This document shows, piece after piece, positions 43,030 through 53,502 of a stretch of DNA of 64,000 nucleotides; the first letter of the stretch is position 1, and each line of letters begins with the position of its first letter. The notes beneath the pieces were generated by a model. The model saw only the letters and a program-made list of their open reading frames with translations, searched no databases and was not told the origin of the DNA. The stretch is from Bactrocera neohumeralis (Eukaryota > Arthropoda > Insecta > Diptera > Tephritidae): the NCBI RefSeq assembly GCF_024586455.1, contig NW_026089666.1:1-64000 (forward strand), read 5' to 3'. The position numbers and the translations under genes are program-made.

Positions 43030-44562
43030 TCAATAGAATGGCAAGTCGTTGAAGTTTACGTAAGTTGGCTTGTTGATTATGTCGTTTGGTGGACTTACTG
43101 GAGGGTTTTCAATTGTGACTTCTTTTCCGACATATTCAATCTTTATTGATCTACGTTTATAAAGTGCAATGCACATGCATGAAAAAACTACCATAACTGT
43201 TGTTGTAAGAGTTCCAATAGAAAGCGTTGTGATTCTTAGGAAATCAATTCGTCTGGTGTTGTTGATGTGCAATTCGTTTAGCATTTCTAGTGATAAAAGC
43301 TTGATGTGATTCTTTTCGTCTGGCGTAAGTTGTAAGACTGTGGGTATGGCTTCGAAAGGTATTGTTTCAAAATTTCTATATGTCTGGTTTTTGACTTCTA
43401 TCGTAGCATTATAGAATTTAATAACGTGTGTCCCATTTGTCATCTGAGGCGTTCTGTTTATATTTATTATACCATTAAAATTGTTTAATAGTAGTATTCC
43501 TGGTTGTATTTCTTCGATTGTAGGAATAGCGTGACTCGTGATTGTGGTGCAGGTAGAATTTAAACTATTTATTATTTTAGGTAAACATGTATCTTCACTA
43601 AAATCTACTAAACATTTTTTTTCACAAATTGTTACATTATTATATTTTTCACATAGTTTCTTAACTCCATATATTGAATTTTTTCCTTTAATTATTTCTT
43701 TATATTTAATATTTATTGCAATGTTTTTTGGCTTTTTAACTGGCCTTATAATTATTCTTCTAAATATTTCGCTATTTGTAAGCGGTATTTTTATCATATA
43801 AATTATTAACATTTCTTTACTTAGTACATTTATTTTTGAAAATTCTAACGCTTCTTCTGCGTTGTTAAATGGCATTTGTTCTTCTCTTAATTTTTCTAAT
43901 GCAGTTTTTATTTCTTCTTTATTTAGTAATAATGTATTTAAAACATTTGTTTTCGCCCATTGAATGGCATACTTTATATTAACTAATTCTTCTTTTATTA
44001 ACCTAATCTTACTTTGTAAATCAATTACAATTTCATTTATTATACTATCGTCTTTTCTTATTGAATTTGAAATTAAATTCATTACATTTGATATATTGTT
44101 AATTCTGTTAGTAAATAGTTCATTTATTATTACTTGTTTGTTATTATTTTGGTTTAGGTTCAAAAGATTCTTATTAATGATTTCGAGGTCGTCATGGTCT
44201 GGTGATCCTGCCAGATATTTCCATGCGGTGCCTAATATGTTTATTGACTTTCTAATTCGGGATGTTTTAGTGGGTTTAAGTGTATCGAGGATTTCAAGGG
44301 TTTGATTTATTTCATGTTTAAGGATTGGGCGAAGGAAAGTGTCTTTGGGGATTTTGTCCGTTATATGGTCCTGTATGTCTGTCAAAAGTTGTTCGTACTT
44401 GTTGATGTCAATTATATGGATTAGTCTAAATGTTCCGTCCTGAATTTTAGCTAGTCCGTTATTTATCGTAACTAGGTAAGAGTTTGTGTAGTCCAAAATC
44501 TCTATGCTAGCGAGACTGGTCGTAATAGTAGTCAAGAGGAGTATGCATCTAATGGTGTCCAT
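43030..44562 (-). CDS. env: gypsy-2 envelope glycoprotein, intact frame
   Basis: A single uninterrupted 510-residue frame starts at ATG 44562. It opens with a hydrophobic signal-peptide-like segment (residues 5-18, ILLLTTITTSLAS). Around residues 100-108 is a basic run (SRIRKS) followed by INILGTAWKYLAG, a plausible proteolytic cleavage and fusion-peptide region as in insect F-like envelopes. Then come helical segments, several N-x-T/S glycosylation sites, a cysteine cluster (near residues 305-340), a single membrane segment near residues 448-472 (LSIGTLTTTVMVVFSCMCIA) and a short cytoplasmic tail. Errantivirus envelopes sit in the membrane and can support infectious spread. The frame is intact although pol is not. 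It would be made from a spliced subgenomic RNA; splice sites were not assigned. Confidence 0.88.
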   Translation of the reverse strand: MDTIRCILLLTTITTSLASIEILDYTNSYLVTINNGLAKIQDGTFRLIHIIDINKYEQLLTDIQDHITDKIPKDTFLRPILKHEINQTLEILDTLKPTKTSRIRKSINILGTAWKYLAGSPDHDDLEIINKNLLNLNQNNNKQVIINELFTNRINNISNVMNLISNSIRKDDSIINEIVIDLQSKIRLIKEELVNIKYAIQWAKTNVLNTLLLNKEEIKTALEKLREEQMPFNNAEEALEFSKINVLSKEMLIIYMIKIPLTNSEIFRRIIIRPVKKPKNIAINIKYKEIIKGKNSIYGVKKLCEKYNNVTICEKKCLVDFSEDTCLPKIINSLNSTCTTITSHAIPTIEEIQPGILLLNNFNGIININRTPQMTNGTHVIKFYNATIEVKNQTYRNFETIPFEAIPTVLQLTPDEKNHIKLLSLEMLNELHINNTRRIDFLRITTLSIGTLTTTVMVVFSCMCIALYKRRSIKIEYVGKEVTIENPPVSPPNDIINKPTYVNFNDLPFY

Positions 44563-44693
44563 TTTTCCTGAAAGTAGATATTAGTTATTTTTTATTAGTC
44601 CTTTATGAACTATTCTTCCTGATGCTGTTTTAACTGTGGATCGGAAACTGTTTCTTTTTTATATTTTGTTAATTTTGATCCTAATCTGTTTAT
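44563..44693 (-). pseudogene. gypsy-2 pol tail after integrase deletion
   Basis: The 130 bases between the RNase H stop and the env start read as the end of pol (RLGSKL, then KKET..), matching the last pol residues of gypsy-1 (about 20380-20500). The entire integrase (about 1.2 kb in the relative) is missing, so RNase H is joined directly to this tail. Confidence 0.75.
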
Positions 44694-46542
44694 TTATTTT
44701 AACATAAATAATTTTAAGTCCTTGTGTTCTGTCTGTGGAGGTCTCGATAAGGCATCTGCTATGTCGACGTTTGTTCTTCCTGGCTTATACTTCATTTCGT
44801 AGTTGTATTCCTCAAGGATACACTTCCATCTCTTCATTTTGCCGTTGTGGTTTTTGTTGCTCAACGCAAAGGTGAGTGGTTGATGATCTGTGAAGATTAC
44901 AACTTTCGCTGATCCGTATAAATAGTTTCGGAGTGATGTAAGAGCCCAAATAATAGCCAGCATTTCTTTTTCGTTTGCGGCATAGCTCTCTTCGGTTTTG
45001 TTTAATGATCGGGATATAAAGGTGATAGGTTTACCTGCTTGCTCGAGGACGGCTCCTATGGCATAGTTGGATGCGTCGGTAGTAAGATGAAATTCTTGTG
45101 TGAAATCTGGATATGATAGGATAACTTCTTTTGATATTAGGGAAGATTTAATTTTGCTGAAGGATTCTAAGGCGTATTTATCAAACACTATTGGCTTTTT
45201 ACTGGAGGCGGTTTTGGACACGCGTCCATATTCCCCCGTAATGGGGAAATCTCTGATGAAGCGTCGGTAATAGCCTGATAGGCCAAGGAAAGACCTCAAG
45301 TCTTTCAGTGTTTTTGGGCACGGAAATTCTTGGATTGCCTTTACTTTGGCGGGATTGGTTTTTATTCCTGTGGGTGAAATGATGAAGCCTAGAAATTCGA
45401 CTTCCTTGCGGAAAAACTCGCACTTGTCTAATTGGACCTTCATGTTTGCATTTTGTAGCGTATGGAATATTGTTTCGACATTATGAAGGTGATCTTGCTC
45501 ATCTTTGCCAAATACCATTATGTCATCTATGTAGACATAACAAACATATTTTGCCTATGTGCTCCTTCAGTATGTCGTCTAGCGCTCGTTGGAAAATAGC
45601 GGGTGCGTTCTTAAGTCCAAACGGAAGTCGAGTGAACTCATATTTGCCATTATTAATCGAAAAAGCTGTCTTCTCAATGTCCGATTCCTTCAAGGGAATC
45701 TGGTGGAAGCCACTCTTTAGATCAAGAACAGAAAAATATTTGTTGTTTCCAAGTTGTGAAATTACTTCATTTATTTCTGGGATGGGGTATCTATCTGCTA
45801 TTGTCAATGTATTTAATTTTCTGTAATCAATTACAAGCCTATATTTCTTTTGTCCTGAGGCATCTAGTTTTTTAGGTACAACCCAAACAGGTGAGTTATA
45901 AGGAGAACGAGATGGTCTGATAATTCCGTTTTTAAGTAGATCTTCTATTTCTTTAGTTACAAAATCTCTCATCGCTAGTGGGTAGGGATAGTATTTTGTA
46001 TATACTGGAGTATCTGAAGAAGTCCTGATTTCTCCTAGTACGGTAGTAGTATAGGTAAGACTTTCATCTGGTTCAACGAATAAATGAGGGTATTTGTTAG
46101 TAAGTTTATTAATGTTTTCCTTCTGTGTTGTTGTCATATGTCCAGTCCTAATGACAATATTGTTGACCGATGGGGAAATTTGTTGTTTTATTCTGACTTT
46201 TATGCCATTGCCAAATGTAAGGGTGTCATCGTGAATATTTATGGTTGTGTAAAGTTCTTTGAGGCTATCATTACCAATTATACCGTCAAAGGACTTCAGA
46301 GTAGGAAGTATAAAAAATTTTAAATTTGTGTCATCTTTTCCAAATAAATTTATAACTGTATGGTGAGTTACTTGTATTTGTCCTGCTATAGAGTTTGCAA
46401 AAAATGGTTGTTCGTTAGGTATTTGCCTTAAAACGTGACAGGGTTGAATATAGTTTTTGCTTGATCCAGTATCGATTAACATTTTTAAAATTTTTCCGTT
46501 CTTCGTTTTACATTCAACATATGGCAACGAAGAACTATTCAT
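44694..46542 (-). pseudogene. pol: gypsy-2 pol: protease, RT, RNase H
   Basis: Starts at ATG 46542, overlapping the gag-side stop by ATGA. The aspartic protease has LIDTGSSKNYIQP. RT has RPSRSPYNSPVWVVPKKLD, YRLVIDYRKLN, ADRYPIPEI, FSVLDLKSGFHQI and FTRLPFGLKNAPAIFQRAL. At 45523-45540 a single-base shift breaks the catalytic box (the first frame ends at 45523; the second, 45518-44694, continues MVFGKDEQDHLHNVE). RNase H has LTTDASNYAIGAVLEQ, FISRSLNKTEESY, IFTDHQPLTFAL and IADALSRPP. The second frame stops at 44694 after RNase H; there is no integrase. This copy therefore cannot replicate by itself. Confidence 0.92.
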
Positions 46543-47934
46543 CCTAAAAAATGGATATCGATATGTTCATGAGTATCATTTCCTGGTTTTGGGTTGTCGT
46601 ATTGGAATGATTGTCCGTTTTCTTCCATATTCAAAGCTGTTTCGTATTCTTGTAAGGTGTGAGTCCCGGTTTGTTGGCAGTACTGGTCTTGTGAGTACTC
46701 CTGTTCTTCTGCGTAGTATGGGTCTTGTGGGTACTGTTCATGTTGATTACCTGTTTCTATGTGGAAGTTTCTTTGATGTTTGAGAGGCATTTGTGTTGAA
46801 GAGTTAGATGGTCTTTTTATGGGTGGTTTATTGAAATGTGGTCTATTTATGTAGTTAATTGCTCTTGAGTGGAGGTGGGGGCTTATTGGTGACCTGAAAC
46901 GGTGGTCTGCTAAGCTGAAAATTTTGATAATTTTGTTGGGGGCGTTGGTATTGGGGTGGCATCGAGTTTCTAAAAGGATTCTGCGGTCTGGGAATGTATG
47001 CTAATTGAGGGTAGAATGGTTGGTTGAAAGCAATTGGTTTCCTTGGTGGTAATGGTGGTAAGTTATGGGTATTCGGTTTACGTACAGCACCTTGGTTGTT
47101 ATATGCGTATTGAGTCCTGTAGCCTTGGTTTTCTAGTTTTAGGCACAAATGAAGTGCTTGAGGCAGATCTTCAGGTTCTTTCATTCCTAAAAGTCTAGGA
47201 AGGTCACCTTTTAATCCCCTGATAAACGTGTCCAAGGCTTTATGCCTGTAAGTTTGAACTAACAGACTTAGTGACTCCTGGCTCATCTCCAAACTCGAAA
47301 GTTTGTTTAGAATAAGCGAAAGGTGTGTATAAACATTTTGGTAGAACTGCTGGATAGTACTGTTGCCTTGCACAATTGATGTAAGCTGACATTCAAGGGT
47401 CGTAATATCTCTTTTATCTGCGTAATGTAACGTCAAGCATCTAGATATTGCTTTCCATTCCAGTGGGGTGTTATAGGACTCAAGGGCGACATCAGCATTG
47501 CCAGTTATTTTATTGCGGATAACAGAAAGTATTCCGAAATATCTAGGCGTTCCCTTTTCGGATTCGTAGATTTTTAAAACCCGATCTACACTTTTCTTCC
47601 AAGAGCTAAATTCTCCTTGGTTGCCGTTAAATTCCCTTAAACTTCTAACTATGTCTGGTATTTTATCTAGGCCTGATAACTGTCCTCTATATTCTGGGTT
47701 GATAGTTTCGTCTGTCGCATTAAGTAAGTCAAAATTAGGGTTGAGAACATGTTGTAAATGTTGTCGGCCCTCATTCCTGAGTACCTGACCTACAATTGTG
47801 GTAATTAGTGTTGTCAGTTTAGCATTCGGTTGAGAATTATTGGCGGGAGTTGGGTTTGGGTTTGCGTTCACTGATCCTTGATTAGGAGCAGGAGGAGGGA
47901 TTGCAGGATTATTTAGTATACTGGGCCTAATCAT
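46539..47934 (-). CDS. gag: gypsy-2 gag (capsid frame plus Gln/Tyr-rich second frame)
   Basis: The main frame (47934-46855, 359 residues) starts MIRPSILNNPAIPPPAP. It contains the capsid region LSGLDKIPDIVRSLREF, FSSWKKSVDRVLKIYES, HYADKRDITTLECQLTS, YRHKALDTFIRGLKGDLPRL and DLPQALHLCLKLENQGYRTQ, then a Pro/Asn/Gln-rich tail. A stop at 46855 separates it from a second frame (46790-46539), rich in Gln, Tyr and acidic residues and ending at the pol start. The two are in different phases. Gypsy-1 shows the same two-part layout, so the second part may be reached by frameshifting or may be separated by a mutation. No CCHC knuckle is seen, as in other errantiviruses. Confidence 0.85.
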
Positions 47935-48797
47935 TTTAGAAATTCTTTTAAGTTTTGGAATATTTGAATTTTATAGCTAACTAATTTTATTGTTAATAGT
48001 GTTTTTGTTTGTTAATTATCCTTTTTCTCTGGAGGGTCCCTTTGGTGGTGAATCGCAGAGTAGGATGTAATGTTATATTGAACCGGAGGGTCCCCCGTTA
48101 GGTGGTGAATCGCGGTTCGTGTTTATTTGTCCTTTTATTGGCTGTAAAAGCCTATGTTATGTTTTTTTTTTTTTTTTATATTCCTCTGGAGGGTCCCCCC
48201 GAAGGTGGTGAATCGCAGCCTGGATTGTTTTAGGTTATTGGCTGTACGAGCCTGATTTTAAATGGGTTAGTAAATTTTGTTAGTTTTTCATTATCCTTAA
48301 AAGATATGCTTATTATATGGCTTATCTAATATAATTTTAATTTTTCTTAAAATATTAATTATTTATTCTTACAAGTATCCTCGTGGCGACGGGGAGGCGT
48401 TCCTTTTTGGCCTTCTGCTTACTGGGGTTCCCACGGTGCGCACGTATCAAGGGTGCGTTCCCTTCCTACAGGGTTCCAACGCTGTGTTTCGCTGTGTTTT
48501 GGTTCGGGACCAGTTAGTTCGCTTCCGTTTTCACTTGACCGTTTTTTTCTTTACGGGCTGTTATACGGGCGTACTGTCTTTGTGTGTTCACTTGTGGCAC
48601 TGAAACATAGATAAATACTGGCACTGCAGCTGCTTTGCAGGCGTCTGGCCAAACACTACGACACTTTTTTTGACGCGGCTGTTGTACAGGCGATTGTCTA
48701 TATTTAAGTGACGACGCGGTATCACAATGTTCAATTTTAAATTTTTAAGGACACGGTGAAACAACACTTTGACACTTTACGGCGCGAATCTAAGCTG
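47935..48797 (-). other. gypsy-2 5' leader with repeated motif and hairpins
   Basis: An 860-bp untranslated leader between the primer-binding site and gag. A motif of about 27-30 nt, GGAGGGTCCC..GGTGGTGAATCGC on the plus strand, occurs at 48031-48057, 48085-48114 and 48188-48217. After the second and third copies comes a 13-nt hairpin GGCTgtaaaAGCC (48140-48152) or GGCTgtacgAGCC (48240-48252). The same motif and hairpin occur in a different LTR element at 52589-52703. No frame. Confidence 0.75.
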
Positions 48798-48815
48798 GTC
48801 CCTGCTCGGGCGCCA
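48798..48815 (-). other. gypsy-2 primer-binding site (tRNA-Lys-like)
   Basis: The minus strand reads TGGCGCCCGAGCAGGGAC directly after the 5' LTR. It differs at one position from the well-known lysine-tRNA primer site of retroviruses, so a lysine tRNA primer is likely. Confidence 0.75.
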
Positions 48816-49205
48816 GTTAAATTATATTTTTATAATTTTTATTTTTAAAAAACAAGTGGACTCGCGTCCACTGTCTTTATTCTTTATTGACCGTCTTCTT
48901 TTACAAACGAATAAAATCTAAATTACAATAATATTCTTAACTTTAATGAAACCTATTTCTGCACACAAGTCACGTTGCACTTGCATGTGCAATATTTGTT
49001 GATTTGCCGAATTACCCTGTTTATTATTTATTGTTCCCAGCGATCTCAGCTTTCCCAAGAATTGCCGAATTGCAGTAGTAAGGTTCGTTGATCGAGCGCT
49101 CCAAATTTATTTGGTGTCAGCAGTTTATGCGGATGCGCGTGCAAAGTTGGGTAACTATTTTAGCCAATTTGATTTTGTCAATTGGCATAGCTTTTATGAG
49201 CTGTT
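48815..49205 (-). repeat. gypsy-2 5' LTR, outer 9 bases missing
   Basis: It matches 42597-42988 with one indel (gatcgaagc/gatcgagc) and one substitution (tttgttttt/tttgatttt). It stops at 'gagctgtt' (49205), lacking the nine bases GTGTTAACT that end the other LTR. Confidence 0.92.
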
Positions 49206-49521
49206 CATATGAGCAAATAATAAGATTAATATTTATATGTATATTGTTGTGATAAATTCAAAAGAAATATATTATAACACAAAAATATTTATTAGTATAG
49301 TATATTATGTAAAAATCAAAGAAAATTATTAACTATGCAAATCCAAATTGGCTATAAATATTACTATGCATGCATTCATATAAAATTATACTCATATCAT
49401 AATTATGTTTACATGTCAATATTGAATTGCCGACATCAAAACGCAAAAGCATACATATTTGCATACATTGCGATTCCCAAGTTGAAAGAAAAATTGAAGC
49501 ATGAAAATATCACAATGCTGT
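49206..49521. other. AT-rich flank, no gene seen
   Basis: Contains 'acatatgtac'-like words and A/T runs. The 67-residue frame at 49335 has no recognisable features and is probably chance. Confidence 0.4.
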
Positions 49522-49950
49522 TGTTGGGAGCATCATAAGGAGCATGCATACATATGTATGTATATTTAAGTTATCACAGCTAAAAGTACAACAACAAAGT
49601 TGTCGTACTCGTAGCTAGCAAATATACTGATATTACCCAATTCAGCAATATTCTGTAAAAATACAATATCATTGCTCAATTTCCAAAATTTACAACGACA
49701 GCACATTTCGTCGGCACTAAACCAGAACGGAAGTCGTGCCGCCGCAATGTGAGCCGTTTCTCGACCAAACTGAGGTTTGCTGTTTGGCTATAATTATTGC
49801 TTACGTTAGTATAAAGAAATAAGTACTAGAAGTAAGAATTAGTACATATGTAAGTTTATAGTATATAAGAAAAATTCTGTATAAAAGAAACGCTTTTAAT
49901 AAAGAAATTCGAGTTCGACTTCACCATTCAAACCAACGTGTTGTTAATCA
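49522..49950 (+). repeat. Possible solo or partial LTR (BEL/Pao-like)
   Basis: It starts TGTTGGGAGCATCATAAGGA and ends ..GTTGTTAATCA. Near its end are a TATA-like 'gtataaaagaaacgc' (49880) and 'aataaag' (49898-49904), as in an LTR with a short R region. TGTTGGGAGC starts are common in BEL-type LTRs. There is no matching second LTR and no clear flanking duplication. Confidence 0.4.
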
Positions 49951-49969
49951 TCTGGTGGCAAGCATTAAC

Positions 49970-50353
49970 TTTTATGTCTCTTCATATTCTTGGGCATGTG
50001 AGACAAGAACATAAAAAATTTGTTTATGTTCTCTGTGTGAGAGGGTGTTTTGTACAAATTTTTCGCTGTTAAAAATGGAATTAAATATAAACAAGCAAAA
50101 CGAAATTCGTCATGGGCATGCATATATTTATCTCTATTAATCTTCTCTGCTTGGGCATATATGCCATCTCATCATATGCCGTAAATACATATATTTATTT
50201 CTCTTCATATTCTTTGTTGAATATGTAGAGAACTGTTAAAAATGTTAACATTTTACAGCGTGACTTCTATAGCTGTGAGGTGAATTCCTTACTTTAAATC
50301 TAACAAATGTTCGCTGTCGAACATGCACCTCCTCTATGTTTTTATGTTCTCTG
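49970..50353 (-). repeat. hAT-like repeat, uninterrupted copy (empty Harbinger site)
   Basis: In reverse this matches 22113-22160 joined to 26198-26600. Landmarks are CAGAGAAC (50346-50353, read in reverse), 'gcgaacatttgttagattta', 'aagtaaggaattcacctcac' and 'gctgtaaaatgttaac'. At the place where the other copy holds the Harbinger element there is only a single TTA (TAA on the plus strand, about 50296-50304). Confidence 0.8.
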
Positions 50354-50896
50354 GTACAGCGGCAAGGGAAGCAGTGGCAATTGGCGATCGTTCGCTTGTG
50401 TTTTCGGCACAGCTCGGATTTTCTACCAACAACACAATGTTGTGATGCTTTGTCGTCGCGCCAGTCTCTCGACACATTGACTCTTTGACATGAAAGCAAA
50501 AAATATGAGCTTCGGCATTGGTTGTCCGCGTCAACGGAAATTTCGCATGAAGCATTGAATGTATGTACATATTTACATACATTTGTTGCATGTAGACAAA
50601 TTTACAAACATTATGCGTATGGTTCTTTTATATTTGTGCGACCGCTTGGTCTTTTAACATGATATCGAAAAGTTTATTGACCAAAGCAAATATTTATTTA
50701 AGTATATAAATATACATATGAATGTCGTGCCAAACCTATATAAAATGCATAATTAGGTAGTAATACAAATCTTATTGAATTATATACTATTTGCAAAGAT
50801 TTTATGGAATTCATCATAAAATAGCTCAATTTGAAAATATATACATATGTACATACTTATGTGCTTTCATAATAAATATAAGTATGTAGATATATA
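50354..50896 (+). repeat. Palindrome-arm repeat, third copy, part 1
   Basis: Matches the left palindrome arm ('cagcggcaagggaagcagtg' 50358; 'ggcacagctcggattttcta' 50409; 'gcttcggcattggttgtccg' 50510). It then diverges into AT-rich sequence and is cut by the LTR element at 50897. It continues at 53911 and again at 56810. Confidence 0.7.
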
Positions 50897-51310
50897 AATT
50901 AAAAACTCTGTTTAGTTTTTGGGGCAGCTACGGGCAACTGCCCGTGAGCAACTCCCTGTGGTCAACTGCCTGTGGTCAACTGCGGGCAACTGCCTCGTTT
51001 TCTTTATTATATTTTCTTAAATACAATATTTTGCTTAAGCCTAGATACAAATATTAATCTTACATTCTAGGAAGTATATCTACAATCCACTTGAGATAGG
51101 AGATATGTAGGACATATGTTCCAAGTGGGAAGATTCATCTTACAATCTATGAGTTACATTTTGGACCACCTAAGGCGGACAGTATTAGCAAAGTACACAT
51201 AATGTTACTTACGGATACTTAATACGGACCATATGGGTCGTAAGTGTCATGTTACATATTTATGACAGATAAAGAATATGTTCATGTAATGTGAACTGGT
51301 GGTATTAACT
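50897..51310 (-). repeat. 3' LTR of the non-coding LTR element
   Basis: Ends 'ggtattaact' (51310) next to the polypurine tract GAGGTGGGGGAG (minus strand, 51311-51320). Contains tandem 'tgtggtcaactgcc'-like words near 50957-50995. Confidence 0.85.
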
Positions 51311-51789
51311 CCCCCACCTCTAAATTGAAGCGTCCCGATTCAAATGGATATATAGTAGTACGTGAGGCTATAGACTATTTTATCAATTTGAAAAGTACTA
51401 TTTTGAAATCTTAATTTATTTAAATTTGACTCTTAAATATACTTTCGATACTTTTTATATTATTTTTGACTTCTAATTATTTTTTGATGGAAGTATTTTT
51501 ATATATGACATCTTTTATTGTATTATTGCCTGAATACATTTCAGCAATTTTTTCTTTTACATTTAGGGTTTTCTCAAGTCGCATAAAGTTATAAGTTATA
51601 ACGATTCGAAAACATAACATTGAGAATTGTAAATGTGTAAACTCATTTTTGTATGAAATCTAACAACATTTTTTTTTTTTTTAAGCAAGTGTAAAAATTT
51701 ATAATTTTACGATTTTACGATGCTTTACGATGGCTTGTGAGTACCCCAATTATTGAAATTATTTATTTAAAATATTAGTACCTCCTTTT

Positions 51790-52330
51790 TTGGAGTATAT
51801 TCTTTTATTTTATTGTCGGTATTATCTTCGACTGGCGTCTTAGGATTTTCTAGTCCCAAGTATTTTAAATTTAGTATTTTTATATTCTATTTGGCTTTTC
51901 GCCATTCTTTTTTGTTTTATTATACCGGTAAAATCTTTGGCTGGCGTTGTTGAACTTTTTGTTCCACAATTTTAAAGTATTTTTTTATTTTTAGTATTGC
52001 CGGTACTTTCTTCGGCTGGTGCCTTAAGACTTTTTTGTTCAAAGTAATATAAATTTTGAATTTTTATATTTTGATTTACATATATATATATTTCTATTTA
52101 TTTTATATATTTTTCCATTATTTTTTTGTTTTATTTTGCCGGTCTGAACTTCGGCTGGCGTTGTAGAACATTTTCGTTCTACAATATTTTGTATAATTCT
52201 TCTTTTTACTCTGCTGGTATGAATCTTCAGCTGGCGTTTTAGGACCTTTTTGTCCCAAAATATTTTTTTTTTGTTAATAAAATATTGCCGGAAAAATCTT
52301 CGGCAGGCACTTCAGGAGTCTCTGCTCCCA
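51790..52330. repeat. Six imperfect spaced repeats in the LTR element interior
   Basis: The core 'gccggt....cttcggctggcg' followed by a gap and '..ttgttc.aca' or '..tctgctccca' occurs near 51815, 51925, 51995, 52140, 52215 and 52285. It reads as six degenerate units 65-110 bp apart. Non-coding; each unit contains a short inverted pair (GCCGGT..GGCTGGC). Confidence 0.65.
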
Positions 52331-52588
52331 AATAATTATATTCTTTTCCTTTAAATTTATTTTTCGGTTTTGTTTGTTTTTTTTTTTTATATATATATTT
52401 GTGAGTTTCATGAAATAACATATGTATATAGTAATACTCACAAAAATATATAATAGTTAAATTTCTTTTTGCATAAATCTATTGTAATAACTTCATATTA
52501 AAAATATTTAAATTTTTAATATTTTGTTGCCCGCCTGTATTTAAATATTTGCTTTGATCTTTTCTGGGAAAAGTTACTCTTTTATTCT

Positions 52589-52703
52589 GGAGGGTCTGGA
52601 GTTCAGATTCGCAAAACTGAGTTTATATTATAAACCGGAGGGTCCCCCTTGCGGTAGTGAATCGCGGTTTTAAAAAATATTTTATTATTTGGCTGGTCGA
52701 GCC
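52589..52703 (-). other. Leader motif and hairpin shared with gypsy-2
   Basis: GGAGGGTCTGGA..GATTCGC (52589-52611) and GGAGGGTCCCCC..TAGTGAATCGC (52637-52665) repeat the gypsy-2 leader motif. They are followed by GGCTggtcgAGCC (52691-52703), the same hairpin. A 'gatatgct' word also follows in both leaders. Confidence 0.7.
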
Positions 52704-52949
52704 TTCATTTGAAATTTTTTAGATTTAATTTAATATTATTTGTATATATTTGATATGCTAATAGAGTATATCTTGTTAAGATAAGATTTTATCTTGTTTT
52801 TTTTTTATTATTTTTAAACACGAACAGTTGTGAGTGGCATGATTATTGGTTTTGCAATACTCACAGTGAAATAATTTTTCATACTTAATATTAGTGGGAT
52901 TATTTCCCATTTAATTAATAAATAGTATAGGCTTTACTTACAACTAATT

Positions 52950-53040
52950 TTATGTTGTTGTTGCTACTGCTGCTGTTGTTACTGTTGCTGTTGCTACTGT
53001 TGCGATTATTGTTGCCTTTGCTGCTGCTGTTGCTTTTTGA
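52950..53040. repeat. TTG/CTG trinucleotide-rich microsatellite
   Basis: A run of ttg, ctg and cta triplets (CAG/CAA-type on the minus strand) within the leader of the non-coding LTR element. Confidence 0.85.
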
Positions 53041-53484
53041 GTAGAATTTTGGCGGTTGGTTGTGCGATGATCGTCGTTGGAGGCCGTGTGTGAGGTTTAG
53101 ATGAAATAAGATGTTTTTGGCGAAATTTCTGATTTACAGAATTTTTTTGATTCTTTTGTTTTTATGAGGGGCTTTCAGCGTTTTTTATGTGGACGTATGT
53201 TTGCTTGTTGTTCGCTCGTAATCCGTTTAGACGAGGCGCGTTCGATTGGCAGTAGGCACAAACACACACTCGAAATTTTTTCAATAATTTTCTAAGTGGC
53301 GCTGAAATTTTTTTGATTATGTGTCTCTTTTTGGACTTAGCGTTTTTTGAACTTTTTTTTTACTTTTCTCCTCAATTGAGGATACTTGATGATTTTCAAA
53401 CGGTAACACGGGGATTTTTTGTCCCCTTAAATGGTTACCGCCGAAATTTATTGTTACATTTTGGTCCGCCAGAGATTATTTCAT

Positions 53485-53502
53485 CTCCTGGCAGGATCGC
53501 CA
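53485..53502 (-). other. Primer-binding site of the non-coding LTR element
   Basis: The minus strand reads TGGCGATCCTGCCAGGAG right after the 5' LTR. TGGCGA..CTG.CAGG resembles the arginine-tRNA sites of mdg1/412-type elements. The primer differs from that of gypsy-2. Confidence 0.6.

Larger units (their letters stand above)
42597..49205 (-). mobile_element. Young errantivirus-like gypsy copy (gypsy-2), integrase deleted
   Basis: Two LTRs (42597-42997 and 48815-49205) bracket a gag-pol-env interior on the minus strand with a primer-binding site and a polypurine tract. Compared by eye, the LTRs differ by one indel and one substitution, apart from nine outer bases missing from the 5' LTR. The insertion is therefore recent. 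It is nonetheless defective: one frameshift in RT and complete loss of the integrase core. No flanking duplication is recognisable, probably because the outer edge of the 5' LTR was lost. Confidence 0.9.

Noticed and set aside
43538..44305. Hydrophobic plus-strand frames opposite gypsy-2 env that look like membrane proteins
   Set aside because: Antisense of an intact env frame in AT-rich codons gives Phe/Ile/Leu-rich sequence by chance.
50940..51000. Repeats 'gggcaactgcc', 'gtggtcaactgcc' considered as a CRISPR-like array
   Set aside because: Units are 14 bp, directly adjacent, have no unique spacers and lie in an LTR; a simple minisatellite in a eukaryotic genome.
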